From assembly GCF_900111135.1 (NCBI RefSeq), contig NZ_FOGF01000008.1:1-63136 (forward strand): 63,136 nt of DNA, read 5' to 3'. The stretch is from Granulicatella balaenopterae (GTDB lineage Bacteria > Bacillota > Bacilli > Lactobacillales > Aerococcaceae). This document shows, piece after piece, positions 41,301 to 50,820 of this stretch (the stretch's first letter is position 1; each line of letters starts with the position of its first letter). The notes beneath the pieces were generated by a model that was not told the DNA's origin, made no database searches, and worked only from the letters and a program-made list of their open reading frames with translations. The position numbers and the translations under genes are program-made.

Positions 41301-41865
41301 CTTGATTCAATGGATAAATATCTACTATCCCCCCACGAATCGCATATTCCCCTGGAGACTGTACCATTGTTTCAAATTTATACCCCATTTGAACTAATTG
41401 CTGTGATAACTCTTCTAAGGATGTAATTTCTTCACCAATTGCCAAGCGCTTAACTTGCTGGCGCCATACAGCAACCGGCACCAAACGTTTCCGTAATGCT
41501 GCGACTGGTAATACCACAATCCCCTTTTTTCCTTCTAATAAAAATTCTAATGTCTCAATACGTCCCGCTCTAACTTCAGGCGATACAAAAGCTGTCTCAG
41601 CGGCTAATGATTCTTCTGAAGAAAATAAATAAATCTCCTCGTTAGGATACCATTCACTTAATTCTTCATAGGTTTGTGTGGCTTGTAAGACAGTTGGCGT
41701 AACAATCACAATCATTTTATCTAATTTTTCAAATAAAGCCGCTTCCGCTAAATGTTTTGCTGAGCCAGATAAACCTAAAACTAATTGATTATTCGAATGT
41801 TTTGTATCAGCTAACCATTTTTCAATACTTGCTAACTGACTAAATTGTTGAATAATATTCTTCAT
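38323..41865 (-). CDS. mfd: Transcription-repair coupling factor Mfd
   Basis: I start at the ATG at 41865 (MKNIIQQFSQL, 1180 residues) with RBS GGAGG. Mfd releases stalled RNA polymerase and recruits UvrA. Domains in order are a degenerate UvrB-like module (residues 1-350), the RNA-polymerase-interacting domain with VGDYVVHVNHGIGIYKG (near 493), RecG-like helicase motifs GDVGYGKTEVAMRA, GTHRVLS and VVDEEQRFGVRHKE, the TRG-type region, and a C-terminal UvrA-masking domain. It is full length. Confidence 0.98.
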   Translation of the reverse strand: MKNIIQQFSQLASIEKWLADTKHSNNQLVLGLSGSAKHLAEAALFEKLDKMIVIVTPTVLQATQTYEELSEWYPNEEIYLFSSEESLAAETAFVSPEVRAGRIETLEFLLEGKKGIVVLPVAALRKRLVPVAVWRQQVKRLAIGEEITSLEELSQQLVQMGYKFETMVQSPGEYAIRGGIVDIYPLNQEYPLRIDLFDTEIDSIRLFDVETQRSLEVIEEVVVLPATDLPILVSDVFRAKDTIVSVIEKAIKKSTSVELAEQLRALKEYLIGQLLANEIPENIEWWLEAIYPGETTVLDYCMEATHLVLDDYPRLLEKERQLSEEDAHWMMHRVSQGRFSPNLSMTIDIKKTLKKFNFKRTYFAIFQKGMGRVQLDCIHNINYRGMTQFFSQLPLIKSETERYKKQNATIMMVVESKKAAQKLEQTLEDFEINATVTDGQLLLPGKVQIMVGNLQNGFELPQDKFVMITERELFNKIKKRIPKKQKLSNAERLKSYTELQVGDYVVHVNHGIGIYKGMETLEINGIHQDYMSISYKDGGNLFVPITQVKLIQKYVASESKEPKINKLGGTEWAKTKRKVASKIEDIADELIELYAKRDSEKGFAFSKDAPEQHEFEEAFPYTETDDQLRTVEEIKKDMEKERPMDRLLVGDVGYGKTEVAMRAVFKAVMDGKQVAILVPTTILAEQHYENFIERFNEYPFNIGLLSRFRTKKQQDETIEGLKQGQVDIVIGTHRVLSKDVEFLDLGLLVVDEEQRFGVRHKERLKQLKSQVDVLTLTATPIPRTLHMSMLGVRELSVIETPPANRYPVQTYVLEQDALTIKDGIEREMGRGGQVFYLHNRVDSIERKAEEIKALVPGVRVGVAHGRMSESTLESVLYQFIEGEYDVLVTTTIIETGVNIPNVNTLFIEDANRMGLSQLYQLRGRVGRFNRVAYAYLMYQPNKSLTEVSENRLQAMREFTELGSGFKIAMRDLSIRGAGNLLGKQQHGFIDSVGFDLYSEMLSEAVRKKQGKQMKLKDDTVEIDISVDAYLPNKYIQDERQKIEIYKRIRSLETEEEYDALLDDLIDRFGEFPDEVAYLAEIGMIKAFAEKVGVTLIKRNKTVITITINAKGKQYLQGVPIFEALKDIPLAAQVADKGNTLQLTINVATHPTDRWLLYLKKILKNLAEKINQATATKEEGE

Positions 41866-41893
41866 AGCAACCTCCAATATATTTTTATAGCAA

Positions 41894-41921
41894 GAAAAAG
41901 CTCAGATTTTATTCTGGGCTC
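41894..41921 (-). terminator. Possible terminator between pth and mfd
   Basis: On the minus strand GAGCCCAGA (41921-41913) pairs with TCTGAGCTT (41906-41898), with one mismatch, and TTTTTC follows. Confidence 0.5.
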
Positions 41922-41962
41922 TACTCACTTTATCATTAATTCTAGTGTATTACTTCTCTCAT

Positions 41963-42529
41963 CTATTTGCGATTAAAACGATTCATCGTCTTCGTAAAAT
42001 CATCATGCTCTAACCAATCACTAATCACATCGACTGCTGTTTTAACCGATAAAATCACATCTTCTTGCTCTTCTTTAGGAAATCCAGATAACACATGACT
42101 AACAACAGTACGCTTACCTTGAGGACGTCCTACCCCTACTTTGATACGCTTAAATTCTTGTGTACCTAAACATTCAATCATACTCTTAATGCCATTATGA
42201 CCACCAGCACTACCTTTTTGACGCAAGCGGATACGGCCAACATCAAGATCCATATCATCATAAACCACAATCAGATCTTCTACTGGAACTTTAAAATAAT
42301 TCAAAATCGGTCTCACCGCTTGACCTGATAAATTCATAAATGTTTGCGGCTTAACAAATAATACTTTTTCTCCATTAATTATTTCCTCAGCATATACTGC
42401 ATCAAACATTGCTTTATTAAAGTCTAAATGGTGTTGGTATGCCCATTCATCAATTGTCATAAAGCCAATATTATGTCTATTATCTCTATATTGACTACCA
42501 GGATTACCTAATCCAACTACTACTTTCAT
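41963..42529 (-). CDS. pth: Peptidyl-tRNA hydrolase
   Basis: The 188-residue enzyme recycles tRNA from dropped-off peptidyl-tRNA. It has GLGNPGSQYRDNRHNIGF with the catalytic His20, FMNLSGQAV with Asn, the DDMD loop and GSAGGHNGIKSM. It stands before mfd, the standard Firmicute order. Confidence 0.98.
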   Translation of the reverse strand: MKVVVGLGNPGSQYRDNRHNIGFMTIDEWAYQHHLDFNKAMFDAVYAEEIINGEKVLFVKPQTFMNLSGQAVRPILNYFKVPVEDLIVVYDDMDLDVGRIRLRQKGSAGGHNGIKSMIECLGTQEFKRIKVGVGRPQGKRTVVSHVLSGFPKEEQEDVILSVKTAVDVISDWLEHDDFTKTMNRFNRK

Positions 42530-42564
42530 TTCCTAACCACCTTTTCTAGTCCTTCTGTATGCAT

Positions 42565-42592
42565 ATTATATCCTATCACTAATCTGAGTAAA
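42565..42592 (-). promoter_or_regulatory. Promoter of pth
   Basis: On the minus strand, -35 TTTACT (42587-42592), a 16-base spacer and -10 TATAAT (42565-42570). Confidence 0.65.
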
Positions 42593-42714
42593 AATACAAT
42601 GATATTAAGATTATCTCAAGATAAATACTCTCACGAATGAAAGAACCTATTTCTAGGACATTTTTCAAGATATTTTATTATTTTTGAACAAAATTAGTAT
42701 ATTTTTTGGACATA

Positions 42715-42809
42715 ATCGTGTATAATACAGTTATAAAATAATATATATGTACAAAATATGACGTTATCTCATTTTTTTAATAGCACCTTATTGTGAAAGG
42801 AGGGAGAAA
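42715..42809 (+). promoter_or_regulatory. Promoter and RBS region of the pentad-repeat gene
   Basis: A plus-strand -10 TATAAT lies in GTGTATAATACAG near 42719-42724, with no good -35. A leader of about 80 AT-rich bases and the strong RBS GAAAGGAGGGAG precede the start codon. Confidence 0.5.
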
Positions 42810-43826
42810 ATGCTAAAAAAAGTGATTCAAACATTTAAAGCAGCTTCTACAGCTGGACAAATTTGTGCTTTTTCAATATTATCTATTATCATAGCTACAA
42901 ATGCTGCTGTAGGTCGGGTATTTATCACTCCATATGTCTCTGATCAACTATTCCCATTAATTGTTCAAACTGATGATGTTGACACTTCTGTCCATTCAGA
43001 TCTTTTATTAGCAGATAAGTCTCGTTCATCATTAGAAATTAGTGCTAATAATCACCATACCATAACTCAAGAAGAAAAATTACCGGAAAATGACCATATG
43101 GTGGTAGTTGCTTCACTAAATTCTGAAGCAAGTTTCTTCCATTCAAAACAACCAATTGCACCACTAACAACGGTTCAAGCACAAGTGCTCATTCCGGAAA
43201 TCAAGAATCCTGAAATTGTGGAACCTGAAGTAGTCGTTCCTGAAGTCGTGAAACCTGAAATTGTGGAACCTGAAATTGTGGAACCTGAAGTAGTCGCTCC
43301 TGAAGTAGTGGAACCTGAAATTGCAGAACCTGAAGTAGTCGCTCCTGAAGTAGTGAAACCTGAAGTAGTCGCTCCTGAAGTCGTGAAACCTGAAATTGTG
43401 GAACCTGAAGTAGTCGTTCCGGAAGTAGTCGTTCCGGAAGTAGTCGCTCCTGAAGTCGTGAAACCTGAAATTGTGGAACCTGAAATTGTGGAACCTGAAG
43501 TAGTCGTTCCTGAAATTGTGGAGCCTGAAGTAGTCGTTCCTGAAGTCGTGAAACCTGAAATTGTGGAACCTGAAGTAGTCGTTCCTGAAGTCGTGAAACC
43601 TGAAATTGTGGAACCTGAAATTGTGGAACCTGAAATTGTGGAACCTGAAATTGTGGAACCTGAAGTAGTCGTTCCTGAAATTGTGGAGCCAAGTCTTCCT
43701 ATTGATTCAGAAGTAATTACTTTACCAGATTATTTTTGGCCTGATATTTCTGAAATTATCACAATCCCAGAATTTATCTTTCCAGAAATGCAACAGCCCG
43801 ACTTTATCTTTACAATAATTCCCTAA
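42810..43826 (+). CDS. Secreted or membrane-tethered PE[IV]V pentapeptide-repeat protein
   Basis: The 338-residue protein has a basic start ([10 protein letters not shown]) and one hydrophobic segment (about 17-39), so it is exported, either anchored or cleaved near ATNA. A non-repetitive stretch (40-128) follows. Residues 134-293 are 32 consecutive pentads of the form PE[IV][VA][EKVA], then a Pro/Phe/Ile-rich tail ([24 protein letters not shown]). There is no LPxTG, no Cys and no enzyme motif. Regular Pro spacing and alternating charge suggest an extended stalk that spans the wall. It stands alone on the plus strand between pth and ldh, with its own RBS and terminator. The family is not known to me. 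Confidence 0.85.
   Translation: MLKKVIQTFKAASTAGQICAFSILSIIIATNAAVGRVFITPYVSDQLFPLIVQTDDVDTSVHSDLLLADKSRSSLEISANNHHTITQEEKLPENDHMVVVASLNSEASFFHSKQPIAPLTTVQAQVLIPEIKNPEIVEPEVVVPEVVKPEIVEPEIVEPEVVAPEVVEPEIAEPEVVAPEVVKPEVVAPEVVKPEIVEPEVVVPEVVVPEVVAPEVVKPEIVEPEIVEPEVVVPEIVEPEVVVPEVVKPEIVEPEVVVPEVVKPEIVEPEIVEPEIVEPEIVEPEVVVPEIVEPSLPIDSEVITLPDYFWPDISEIITIPEFIFPEMQQPDFIFTIIP
43209..43688 (+). repeat. 15-bp period tandem repeat, 32 units
   Basis: Units of the type CCTGAAATTGTGGAA and CCTGAAGTAGTCGTT follow each other without spacers and are nearly identical at DNA level. Larger blocks of two to five units recur, a sign of duplication and recombination inside the array. It is coding, and is not a CRISPR array. 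Confidence 0.95.
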
Positions 43827-43836
43827 CACCAATCTG

Positions 43837-43864
43837 AAAGAGAGAAGCCGTTTCTCTCTTTTTT
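43837..43864 (+). terminator. Terminator of the pentad-repeat gene
   Basis: AAGAGAGAA pairs with TTCTCTCTT and a T-run follows, 11 bases after the stop codon. Confidence 0.9.
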
Positions 43865-43929
43865 GTATCTAAAAACCACGCACAAATCCCCTCATTCCAA
43901 ATACTCCCCCACCATCCTTTTCAATGCAT

Positions 43930-43964
43930 AAAAAAACTGGCTGAAGTGATTAACCTCAACCAGT
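43930..43964 (-). terminator. Terminator of ldh
   Basis: On the minus strand ACTGGTTGAGG pairs with CACTTCAGCCAGT, with a small bulge, and six T residues follow. Confidence 0.85.
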
Positions 43965-43977
43965 CTAATAATATAAA

Positions 43978-44979
<1,002 letters not shown>

Positions 44980-44990
44980 TTAACAGTTAC

Positions 44991-45025
44991 ATTATAACAC
45001 CCTTCTAAAAACGGCAACGCTTACA
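44991..45025 (-). promoter_or_regulatory. ldh promoter with cre-like site
   Basis: On the minus strand an extended -10 TGTTATAAT (hexamer 44991-44996) is preceded by TGTAAGCGTTGCCG (45012-45025). That matches the CcpA cre pattern TGTAANCGNTNNCA at all but the last fixed base. The site overlaps the -35 position. Confidence 0.55.
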
Positions 45026-45111
45026 GTGCTCACAACTGACATAAAACTTTTTTATTAGTGATTTATAATGAACATTTACTAGTTATATTTATTCCACAAT
45101 ATTTTATACAT

Positions 45112-45190
45112 AAAAAAAAAGACAAATCACCAGATACCTCTCGATAAGTTAAGCATGGGAGAAAGTATTTTCGAAATATCCGGATTTGTC
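45112..45190 (-). terminator. Terminator of the manganese transporter operon
   Basis: On the minus strand GACAAATCCGGATA (45190-45177) pairs with TATCTGGTGATTTGTC (45136-45121) around an unusually large loop of about 40 bases, and nine T residues follow. Confidence 0.8.
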
Positions 45191-45215
45191 TCTTTTGTCA
45201 GTAATTAGGCTACTA

Positions 45216-46187
45216 TTATTGTGCTAAACCTTCTGAAATTTTATCTAGGTTCCATTTCATCATAGAGTAGTAGCTGTCTCCATTTTCACCTTCATTGGCA
45301 ATTGAGTCAGTGAAGATTTTTTCGTAAATTGGAATACCTGTTTCATTAGAAATAGTTTTCATTGGGCGATCGTCAACACTTGTTTCAACGAATAATGCTG
45401 GAACTTCTGTCTCGTTTAATTTGTTTACTAAGTTTGTAATTTGTTCAGGGGTTCCTTCTTCTTCAGTGTTAATTTCCCAAATGTATGCTGATGGTACGCC
45501 ATATGCTTTAGAGAAGTATTTAAAGCAACCTTCACTAGTTACGATTAATTTCTTCTCTGCTGGAATAGCATCAAATTTTGATTTAGCTTCTTTATCTAAT
45601 TTATCTAATTTAGCAACATATTCTTTTAAGTTTGCATCATAGAATTCTTTGTTTGCTGGATCTTTTTCACCTAAATGTTTAGCAATATTTGTTGCATAGA
45701 TGATACCATTTTCGATATTTAACCAAGCATGAGGATCTTCTTTACCTTGTTCGCTTTCACCTTCTAAGTAAATAACGTCAATGCCATCACTAACAGCAAA
45801 ATAATCTTCATTGGCTACTTTATTTGCGTTTTCAACTAATTTAGTAAACCAAGCATTACCACCTGTTTCTAAGTTAATCCCATTATAGAAAATAACGTCT
45901 GCACGAGATGTTTTTTGCACATCTTCTGGTAATGGTTCATATTCGTGTGGATCTTGACCTACAGGAACGATTGAGTGTAAATCAATTTTGTCTCCTGCAA
46001 TATTTTTAGTCATATCGTATAAGATAGAGTTAGTTACCACAACTTTTAATGGTTCTTGTTGCTCTGTTTGTGGTTTTGGAGTATCTGATGATTCTCCTGT
46101 ATTTGTTGTACTTGGGCTACATGCAACTAATAAAAACCCTAACATAATTGTTACTATAAATTTAAAACTACTCATAACCTTTTTCAT
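45216..46187 (-). CDS. efaA: Manganese ABC transporter substrate-binding lipoprotein
   Basis: The 323-residue lipoprotein (lipobox LLVACS) is a cluster A-I metal binder of the EfaA/PsaA/MtsA kind. The four metal ligands are visible: His in GQDPHEYEP, His in EDPHAWLN, Glu in [11 protein letters not shown] and Asp in ETSVDDRP. There is no His-rich loop, which separates it from the zinc binder at 228-1247 and favours Mn(II). It is the last gene of the ATPase-permease-binder operon. The symbol is by closest recalled family and may differ by species. Confidence 0.93.
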   Translation of the reverse strand: MKKVMSSFKFIVTIMLGFLLVACSPSTTNTGESSDTPKPQTEQQEPLKVVVTNSILYDMTKNIAGDKIDLHSIVPVGQDPHEYEPLPEDVQKTSRADVIFYNGINLETGGNAWFTKLVENANKVANEDYFAVSDGIDVIYLEGESEQGKEDPHAWLNIENGIIYATNIAKHLGEKDPANKEFYDANLKEYVAKLDKLDKEAKSKFDAIPAEKKLIVTSEGCFKYFSKAYGVPSAYIWEINTEEEGTPEQITNLVNKLNETEVPALFVETSVDDRPMKTISNETGIPIYEKIFTDSIANEGENGDSYYSMMKWNLDKISEGLAQ

Positions 46188-46197
46188 TCTTCTAATC

Positions 46198-47025
46198 TCA
46201 CTTTCTGATAAAATTTTGTTTTGGTGATATAAAAAAACTGATTAAGAACAAGACTGCTGATGTAATAACAATACTTGAACCTACTGCAATATTAAAACTA
46301 TATCCAATAAACAACCCTAAAAACGATGAAAATGCTCCGATAATTGATGATAACAGTACCATCGTTTTCAAACTTTTAGCGTATAAAAATGCTGTTGCTG
46401 CCGGTGTAACTAACATAGCTACAATTAAAATTGTCCCAACACTTTGCATAGCTGTTACCGATACTAATGTTAATAAAAACATTAATAAATAATGATAAGC
46501 TACAACATTCATCCCCATCGCTTGTGCCATTAATGGGTCAAATGAAGTAATCAATAATTCTTTAAAGAACAAGACAATCATTACTGCAACAAATACTGCC
46601 ATACCAATCGTAATATATTTGTCGATATCTTGTACCGCTAATACATTACCAAATAAAATATGGAACAAATCGGTTGAGCTATTGGCTACTCCGATCAATA
46701 TCACCCCCAAGGCTAAAAATGAACTAAAGGTAATCCCAATAGCTGTGTCTCCCTTAATCACGCTATTACCTTTAATAAACTCAATAATAAAGGATGCTAA
46801 GAACCCAAATACTAAGGCTCCAATAAAGAAATTAATCCCTAAAATATACGATAATGCCACCCCAGGCAATACCGCATGTGAAATAGCATCACCCATTAAA
46901 GACATTCCTCTTAAAATAATAAAACACCCTATCATACCTGATACTGCACCAATTACTACAGATGTAACTAATGCATTTTGCAAGAAATGAAATTCCTGCA
47001 AACCTTCTATAAAATTCGCAATCAT
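46198..47025 (-). CDS. efaB: Manganese ABC transporter permease
   Basis: The 275-residue protein has about eight or nine hydrophobic segments and belongs to the ABC-3 (zinc/manganese) permease family, with [20 protein letters not shown] near residue 45 and [20 protein letters not shown] near residue 196. RBS TAGGAGG. It lies 15 bases after the ATPase gene. Confidence 0.93.
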   Translation of the reverse strand: MIANFIEGLQEFHFLQNALVTSVVIGAVSGMIGCFIILRGMSLMGDAISHAVLPGVALSYILGINFFIGALVFGFLASFIIEFIKGNSVIKGDTAIGITFSSFLALGVILIGVANSSTDLFHILFGNVLAVQDIDKYITIGMAVFVAVMIVLFFKELLITSFDPLMAQAMGMNVVAYHYLLMFLLTLVSVTAMQSVGTILIVAMLVTPAATAFLYAKSLKTMVLLSSIIGAFSSFLGLFIGYSFNIAVGSSIVITSAVLFLISFFISPKQNFIRK

Positions 47026-47040
47026 TTTTCATTCCTCCTA

Positions 47041-47754
47041 TTATTCAACAAATATCTTTTCTCCATAAGCTTCTTTTAAGACAACTTTATTGAAGACTTC
47101 TTCTGTATTACCTACTGCAATTAATTTTTTATTTAAAATAATGACTTGATCAAAATATTGCTTAACCTTCCCTAAATCATGGTGAACAATCACAATTGTT
47201 TTGCCTTGTTTTTTTAAATCATTTAAAATGCTAACAATAATCTGTTCACTCACTAAGTCAATCCCCACAAAAGGTTCATCTAGGAAAATATATTTCGTAT
47301 CTTGCACTAAACAACGCGCTAATAAGACACGTTGAAACTGTCCGCCAGATAATTCACCAATTTGACGCTTTTTAAAATCGACTAAACCAACCATTTCTAG
47401 CGCTTTATGGACATCATCCCATTCTTTTTGCCCTAATTTTTTTAAAATCCCTACACGAGAATAAGTCCCTAAAGACACACATTCTTCTACTGTAATTGGA
47501 AAAGTGAAATCAATCGCACTTTTCTGTTCAACATAAGCCACATCTTTTAATTTTTTTCGTGAATCGACACCATCGATAGTAATCATACCTTCACTTCTAA
47601 TAATATGTAAAATAGCTTTTAATAATGTTGATTTACCTGCTCCATTTGGTCCGATAATTCCTGTAATCGTTGGACCTTCTAATGAGAAGCTGATATTTTC
47701 TAATGCCTTTACTGAGTTTTGATAGATAACACTCACATCACGACATTCAATCAT
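47041..47754 (-). CDS. efaC: Manganese ABC transporter ATP-binding protein
   Basis: The 237-residue ATPase has Walker A GPNGAGKST (37-45), signature ELSGGQFQR, Walker B YIFLDEPFVG and switch His in VIVHHDLG. It is the first gene of the operon, behind two DtxR-family operators. Confidence 0.95.
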   Translation of the reverse strand: MIECRDVSVIYQNSVKALENISFSLEGPTITGIIGPNGAGKSTLLKAILHIIRSEGMITIDGVDSRKKLKDVAYVEQKSAIDFTFPITVEECVSLGTYSRVGILKKLGQKEWDDVHKALEMVGLVDFKKRQIGELSGGQFQRVLLARCLVQDTKYIFLDEPFVGIDLVSEQIIVSILNDLKKQGKTIVIVHHDLGKVKQYFDQVIILNKKLIAVGNTEEVFNKVVLKEAYGEKIFVE

Positions 47755-47793
47755 TGTATCCCTCCTTTAGATCTTTACCATACCCTTTATAAA

Positions 47794-47807
47794 TTAGGTT
47801 ACCCTAA
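47794..47807. promoter_or_regulatory. DtxR-family (MntR/EfaR-like) operator, proximal
   Basis: TTAGGTTACCCTAA is a near-palindrome. Its centre is 30 bases from the distal copy, three helical turns, so two dimers could bind the same face. Confidence 0.75.
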
Positions 47808-47823
47808 AGACCTCCTATAAAAA

Positions 47824-47854
47824 TTAGGTTAACCTAAAAAGTCATTTCTGTCAA
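47824..47854. promoter_or_regulatory. Manganese operon promoter with distal operator
   Basis: A perfect palindrome TTAGGTTAACCTAA (47824-47837) overlaps the expected -10 position of a minus-strand promoter with consensus -35 TTGACA (47849-47854). Binding would block RNA polymerase. The pattern fits manganese-dependent MntR/EfaR repression. The region 47855-48061 has no gene that I can support. Confidence 0.8.
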
Positions 47855-48061
47855 TACATTTCTTGTCAATTTTTACAAAAAACTAACTCTTGCAGTTCAA
47901 AATACGATAAAATTTAGGATAAGTAACCTTTGTTATCGCTTCTTTCGTTTATAAAATCTACTAATAATGCATATTTCATCTAATAATATTGGCATCTTTC
48001 TAGCACTACTAACCCCTAGTTTCACTTCATCCACATGATTTAACAAAGAAACATTATATAC

Positions 48062-48098
48062 AAAAAAAAGCATTGAAGATAATCTTCAATGCTTTTTT
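48062..48098. terminator. Bidirectional terminator after prs
   Basis: AAAGCATTGAAGA pairs perfectly with TCTTCAATGCTTT around a 3-base loop, with T-runs on both strands. It ends prs on the minus strand. Confidence 0.9.
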
Positions 48099-48111
48099 AC
48101 ACCATTCCCTA

Positions 48112-49089
48112 TTAGTCAATCATTTTAAATTTTTCAATAAATAATGGGCTAACTGAACGATTTTCATGAATACGGCGGATTGCTTCTGCCATTAATTGTG
48201 ATACACTAATTTCTACAATTTTACCACCACGTTTTTCTTCTGGTAAATTAATAGAATCTGTTACTACTACTTCTTTAATAACTGAATTATTAATACGTTC
48301 TAATGCTGGGCCAGATAATACTGCATGTGTACAACAAGCATATACTTCTGTAGCTCCTGCATCTTTAATAGCTTGGGCTGCTAATGTAATCGTACCTGCA
48401 GTATCAATCATATCATCAATTAATACAGCTACTTTACCATTAACATCACCAATAATATTCATTACTTCTGCAACATTTGCTTTTGGTCGACGTTTGTCAA
48501 TAATCGCAATTGGAGCATGTAAGAATTCAGCTAATTTACGAGCACGTGTTACCCCACCATGGTCAGGTGATACAACAACGATATCTTTTTCTTTGAAGTG
48601 ATTTTCTAAGAAATAATTAGCTAATAATGGTGCACCAAACAAGTGATCTACTGGAATATCGAAGAAACCTTGAATTTGTGCGGCGTGTAAGTCTAATGTT
48701 AACACTCGGTCTGCTCCAGCTTGTGTAATCATATTGGCTACTAATTTTGATGTGATTGGCTCACGCGATTGTGCTTTACGATCTTGACGAGCATAACCAT
48801 AATATGGCAATACAACATTGATAGTCTTAGCACTTGCACGACGCAATGCATCAATCATAATTAACAACTCCATAATATTATCATTTACTGGAGATGAAGT
48901 AGATTGTAACACATAAACATGCGCTCCACGAATACTTTCATCGATATTAATTTTAATCTCTCCATCACTAAAATGAGTAACAGATACCTTCCCTAGTTCA
49001 ATGCCTAAATCAGATGCAATTTTCTCTGCTAAAGGACGATTTGAACTTAATGCAAATAACTTAAATTTTGGATCGGAATAATGTTCCAC
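48112..49089 (-). CDS. prs: Ribose-phosphate pyrophosphokinase
   Basis: The 325-residue enzyme makes PRPP from ribose 5-phosphate and ATP for nucleotides, His and Trp. The start is GTG behind GGGGG. Landmarks are [14 protein letters not shown], the flexible loop region [17 protein letters not shown] and the PRPP loop [13 protein letters not shown]. It follows glmU, the usual Firmicute order, after a weak terminator. Confidence 0.97.
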   Translation of the reverse strand: MEHYSDPKFKLFALSSNRPLAEKIASDLGIELGKVSVTHFSDGEIKINIDESIRGAHVYVLQSTSSPVNDNIMELLIMIDALRRASAKTINVVLPYYGYARQDRKAQSREPITSKLVANMITQAGADRVLTLDLHAAQIQGFFDIPVDHLFGAPLLANYFLENHFKEKDIVVVSPDHGGVTRARKLAEFLHAPIAIIDKRRPKANVAEVMNIIGDVNGKVAVLIDDMIDTAGTITLAAQAIKDAGATEVYACCTHAVLSGPALERINNSVIKEVVVTDSINLPEEKRGGKIVEISVSQLMAEAIRRIHENRSVSPLFIEKFKMID

Positions 49090-49252
49090 CAGAATAACCC
49101 CCGAATTTCATTTTTTTATATATCTACTCTTATAATAATATGTTTTGTTGCATTTTTGAATAGCAAAAAGCACTTTTTTTTACTTTAAATATTACATTTC
49201 CTTTACAGTTTCACTTTTTAGTAGATGTTAACGCTTTTTTTCGCTATGAAAC

Positions 49253-49289
49253 AAGAAATCCATTTACATTTTTTGTAAATGGATTTCTT
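49253..49289 (-). terminator. Hairpin terminator after glmU
   Basis: A perfect 15-bp inverted repeat (AAGAAATCCATTTAC / GTAAATGGATTTCTT) lies 9 bases after glmU. The T-run is short on the minus strand (TTGTTTC), so some read-through into prs is likely. Confidence 0.65.
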
Positions 49290-49297
49290 GATAGTTA

Positions 49298-50671
49298 TTA
49301 TTTCTTCATTCCTGGTAATTTATTCGCATATTTTTCTTTAATTTCTTGTCTTGAACGTCCGATTGCTAGAGCCTCTTCAGGAACATCTTTTGTAATGGTT
49401 GAGCCTGCTGCAATAAAAGCATGATTGCCTACTGATACTGGCGCAATAATGTTTGCATTACAGCCAATAAAGACACCATCACCAATTTTTGAGCGATGTT
49501 TATTTTTACCATCATAATTCACAAAAATAGTTCCACAACCAACATTAATATCTTGACCTAAATCAGCATCACCAACATAAGTTAAATGACCTACTTTAGT
49601 TCCTTGTGCTAAACTAGCATTTTTAACTTCAACGAAATTCCCAATATGAACGTTTTCACCAATTTCTGCTTTTGGACGTAAATGAGCAAACGGTCCAATA
49701 TTACTACCTTTTTTCATTACTGAATCTTCTAAATTAGAAGAAATCACACGAATATTATCTTCTAAAATCGAATGACTAATTACTGAGTGCGCACCGATGA
49801 AACAATTTGACCCAATCTTCGTATGACCTTTAAGAATAACATTTGGTTCAATAACTGTATCAGAGCCAATCATAACACTATCTTCAATATATGTTGTTTC
49901 TGGATCAATCAATGTAACACCTTGCATCATATGATACTGATTAATGCGTTGACGCATAATTTTTTCAGCTTTTGATAAAGCAATACGATCATTAACCCCT
50001 AAACCTTCATCAAAATTAGACATTTGATAAGCCGCTACCATGCCACCGTCTTTTTTTATAATTTCCAATACGTCTGGTAAATAATATTCGCCTTGTGCAT
50101 TATCATTTCCAACACGGTGCAATGCTTCAAATAAAGTTTGATTATCAAAGCAATAAGTTCCTGTATTAACTTCTTGAATTAATTGTTCTTCAGGCGTTGC
50201 ATCTTTTTGTTCTACGTTTTTCACTACATAACCATCTTCTGAACGAATTACACGTCCATAACCAGTTGGATTTTCTGCAAAACCTGTTAAAATAGTTGCT
50301 TTTGCCTGTAATTTTTGATGCGTTTTAATTAGTTGATTAATCGTTTCTTCTGTAATTAATGGCGTATCACCACATAAGACGATTGTTGTACCTTCTTTAT
50401 CACCTAATACACCCTCTGCTTGTAATACTGCATGTCCTGTTCCTAATTGTTCTTCTTGTAAGGCATATTGACAACGATCTCCTAGTACATCTTGCACCAT
50501 TTCAGCCCCACAACCAACAATTGAGACAATCTCATCAGCATTGGCCTTTTCCAATTTTTCAACTACATGTTCTACCATTGGCTTACCACAAACTGGATGT
50601 AACACTTTATATAATGAAGATTTCATTCGAGTTCCTTTACCAGCTGCTAAAATAATTCCAAAACGTTTCAT
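49298..50671 (-). CDS. glmU: Bifunctional GlmU (acetyltransferase/uridylyltransferase)
   Basis: I choose the ATG at 50671 ([13 protein letters not shown], 457 residues) because GAGGA is 9 bases upstream; the ATG at 50677 is only 3 bases from it. GlmU acetylates glucosamine 1-phosphate and makes UDP-GlcNAc for peptidoglycan and teichoic acids. The N-terminal pyrophosphorylase has [11 protein letters not shown] and QLGTGHAV. The C-terminal part is a left-handed beta helix of hexapeptides (about 250-440), with [20 protein letters not shown] (landmark). Confidence 0.97.
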   Translation of the reverse strand: MKRFGIILAAGKGTRMKSSLYKVLHPVCGKPMVEHVVEKLEKANADEIVSIVGCGAEMVQDVLGDRCQYALQEEQLGTGHAVLQAEGVLGDKEGTTIVLCGDTPLITEETINQLIKTHQKLQAKATILTGFAENPTGYGRVIRSEDGYVVKNVEQKDATPEEQLIQEVNTGTYCFDNQTLFEALHRVGNDNAQGEYYLPDVLEIIKKDGGMVAAYQMSNFDEGLGVNDRIALSKAEKIMRQRINQYHMMQGVTLIDPETTYIEDSVMIGSDTVIEPNVILKGHTKIGSNCFIGAHSVISHSILEDNIRVISSNLEDSVMKKGSNIGPFAHLRPKAEIGENVHIGNFVEVKNASLAQGTKVGHLTYVGDADLGQDINVGCGTIFVNYDGKNKHRSKIGDGVFIGCNANIIAPVSVGNHAFIAAGSTITKDVPEEALAIGRSRQEIKEKYANKLPGMKK

Positions 50672-50772
50672 TTTCATTTCTCCTCAGATTAATTCATTTT
50701 AAACTAAAAATTTTCTATACACGCTTTATACTAGCTTACATTAAGTAATTTTTCAATCAAATTCTGATTTTG

Positions 50773-50781
50773 TGGTATAAT
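50773..50781 (+). promoter_or_regulatory. Extended -10 promoter of the FAD oxidoreductase gene
   Basis: TGGTATAAT is an extended -10 (hexamer 50776-50781), 39 bases before the start codon. No good -35 is visible. Confidence 0.6.
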
Positions 50782-50820
50782 GAGCATGTCAATAAATAAA
50801 AATAGAAAGTAGGTTATCCG

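Noticed and set aside
43209-43688. Possible CRISPR array
   Set aside because: The units are contiguous, with no unique spacers, and code for a regular pentapeptide.
43201-43692. 163-residue minus-strand ORF through the pentad repeats
   Set aside because: It is a by-product of the 15-bp period, which keeps several frames open. It has no RBS and mirrors the coding repeat.
49228-49245. Cre-like TGTTAACGCTTTTT between prs and glmU
   Set aside because: It misses two fixed cre positions and no promoter can be placed next to it.
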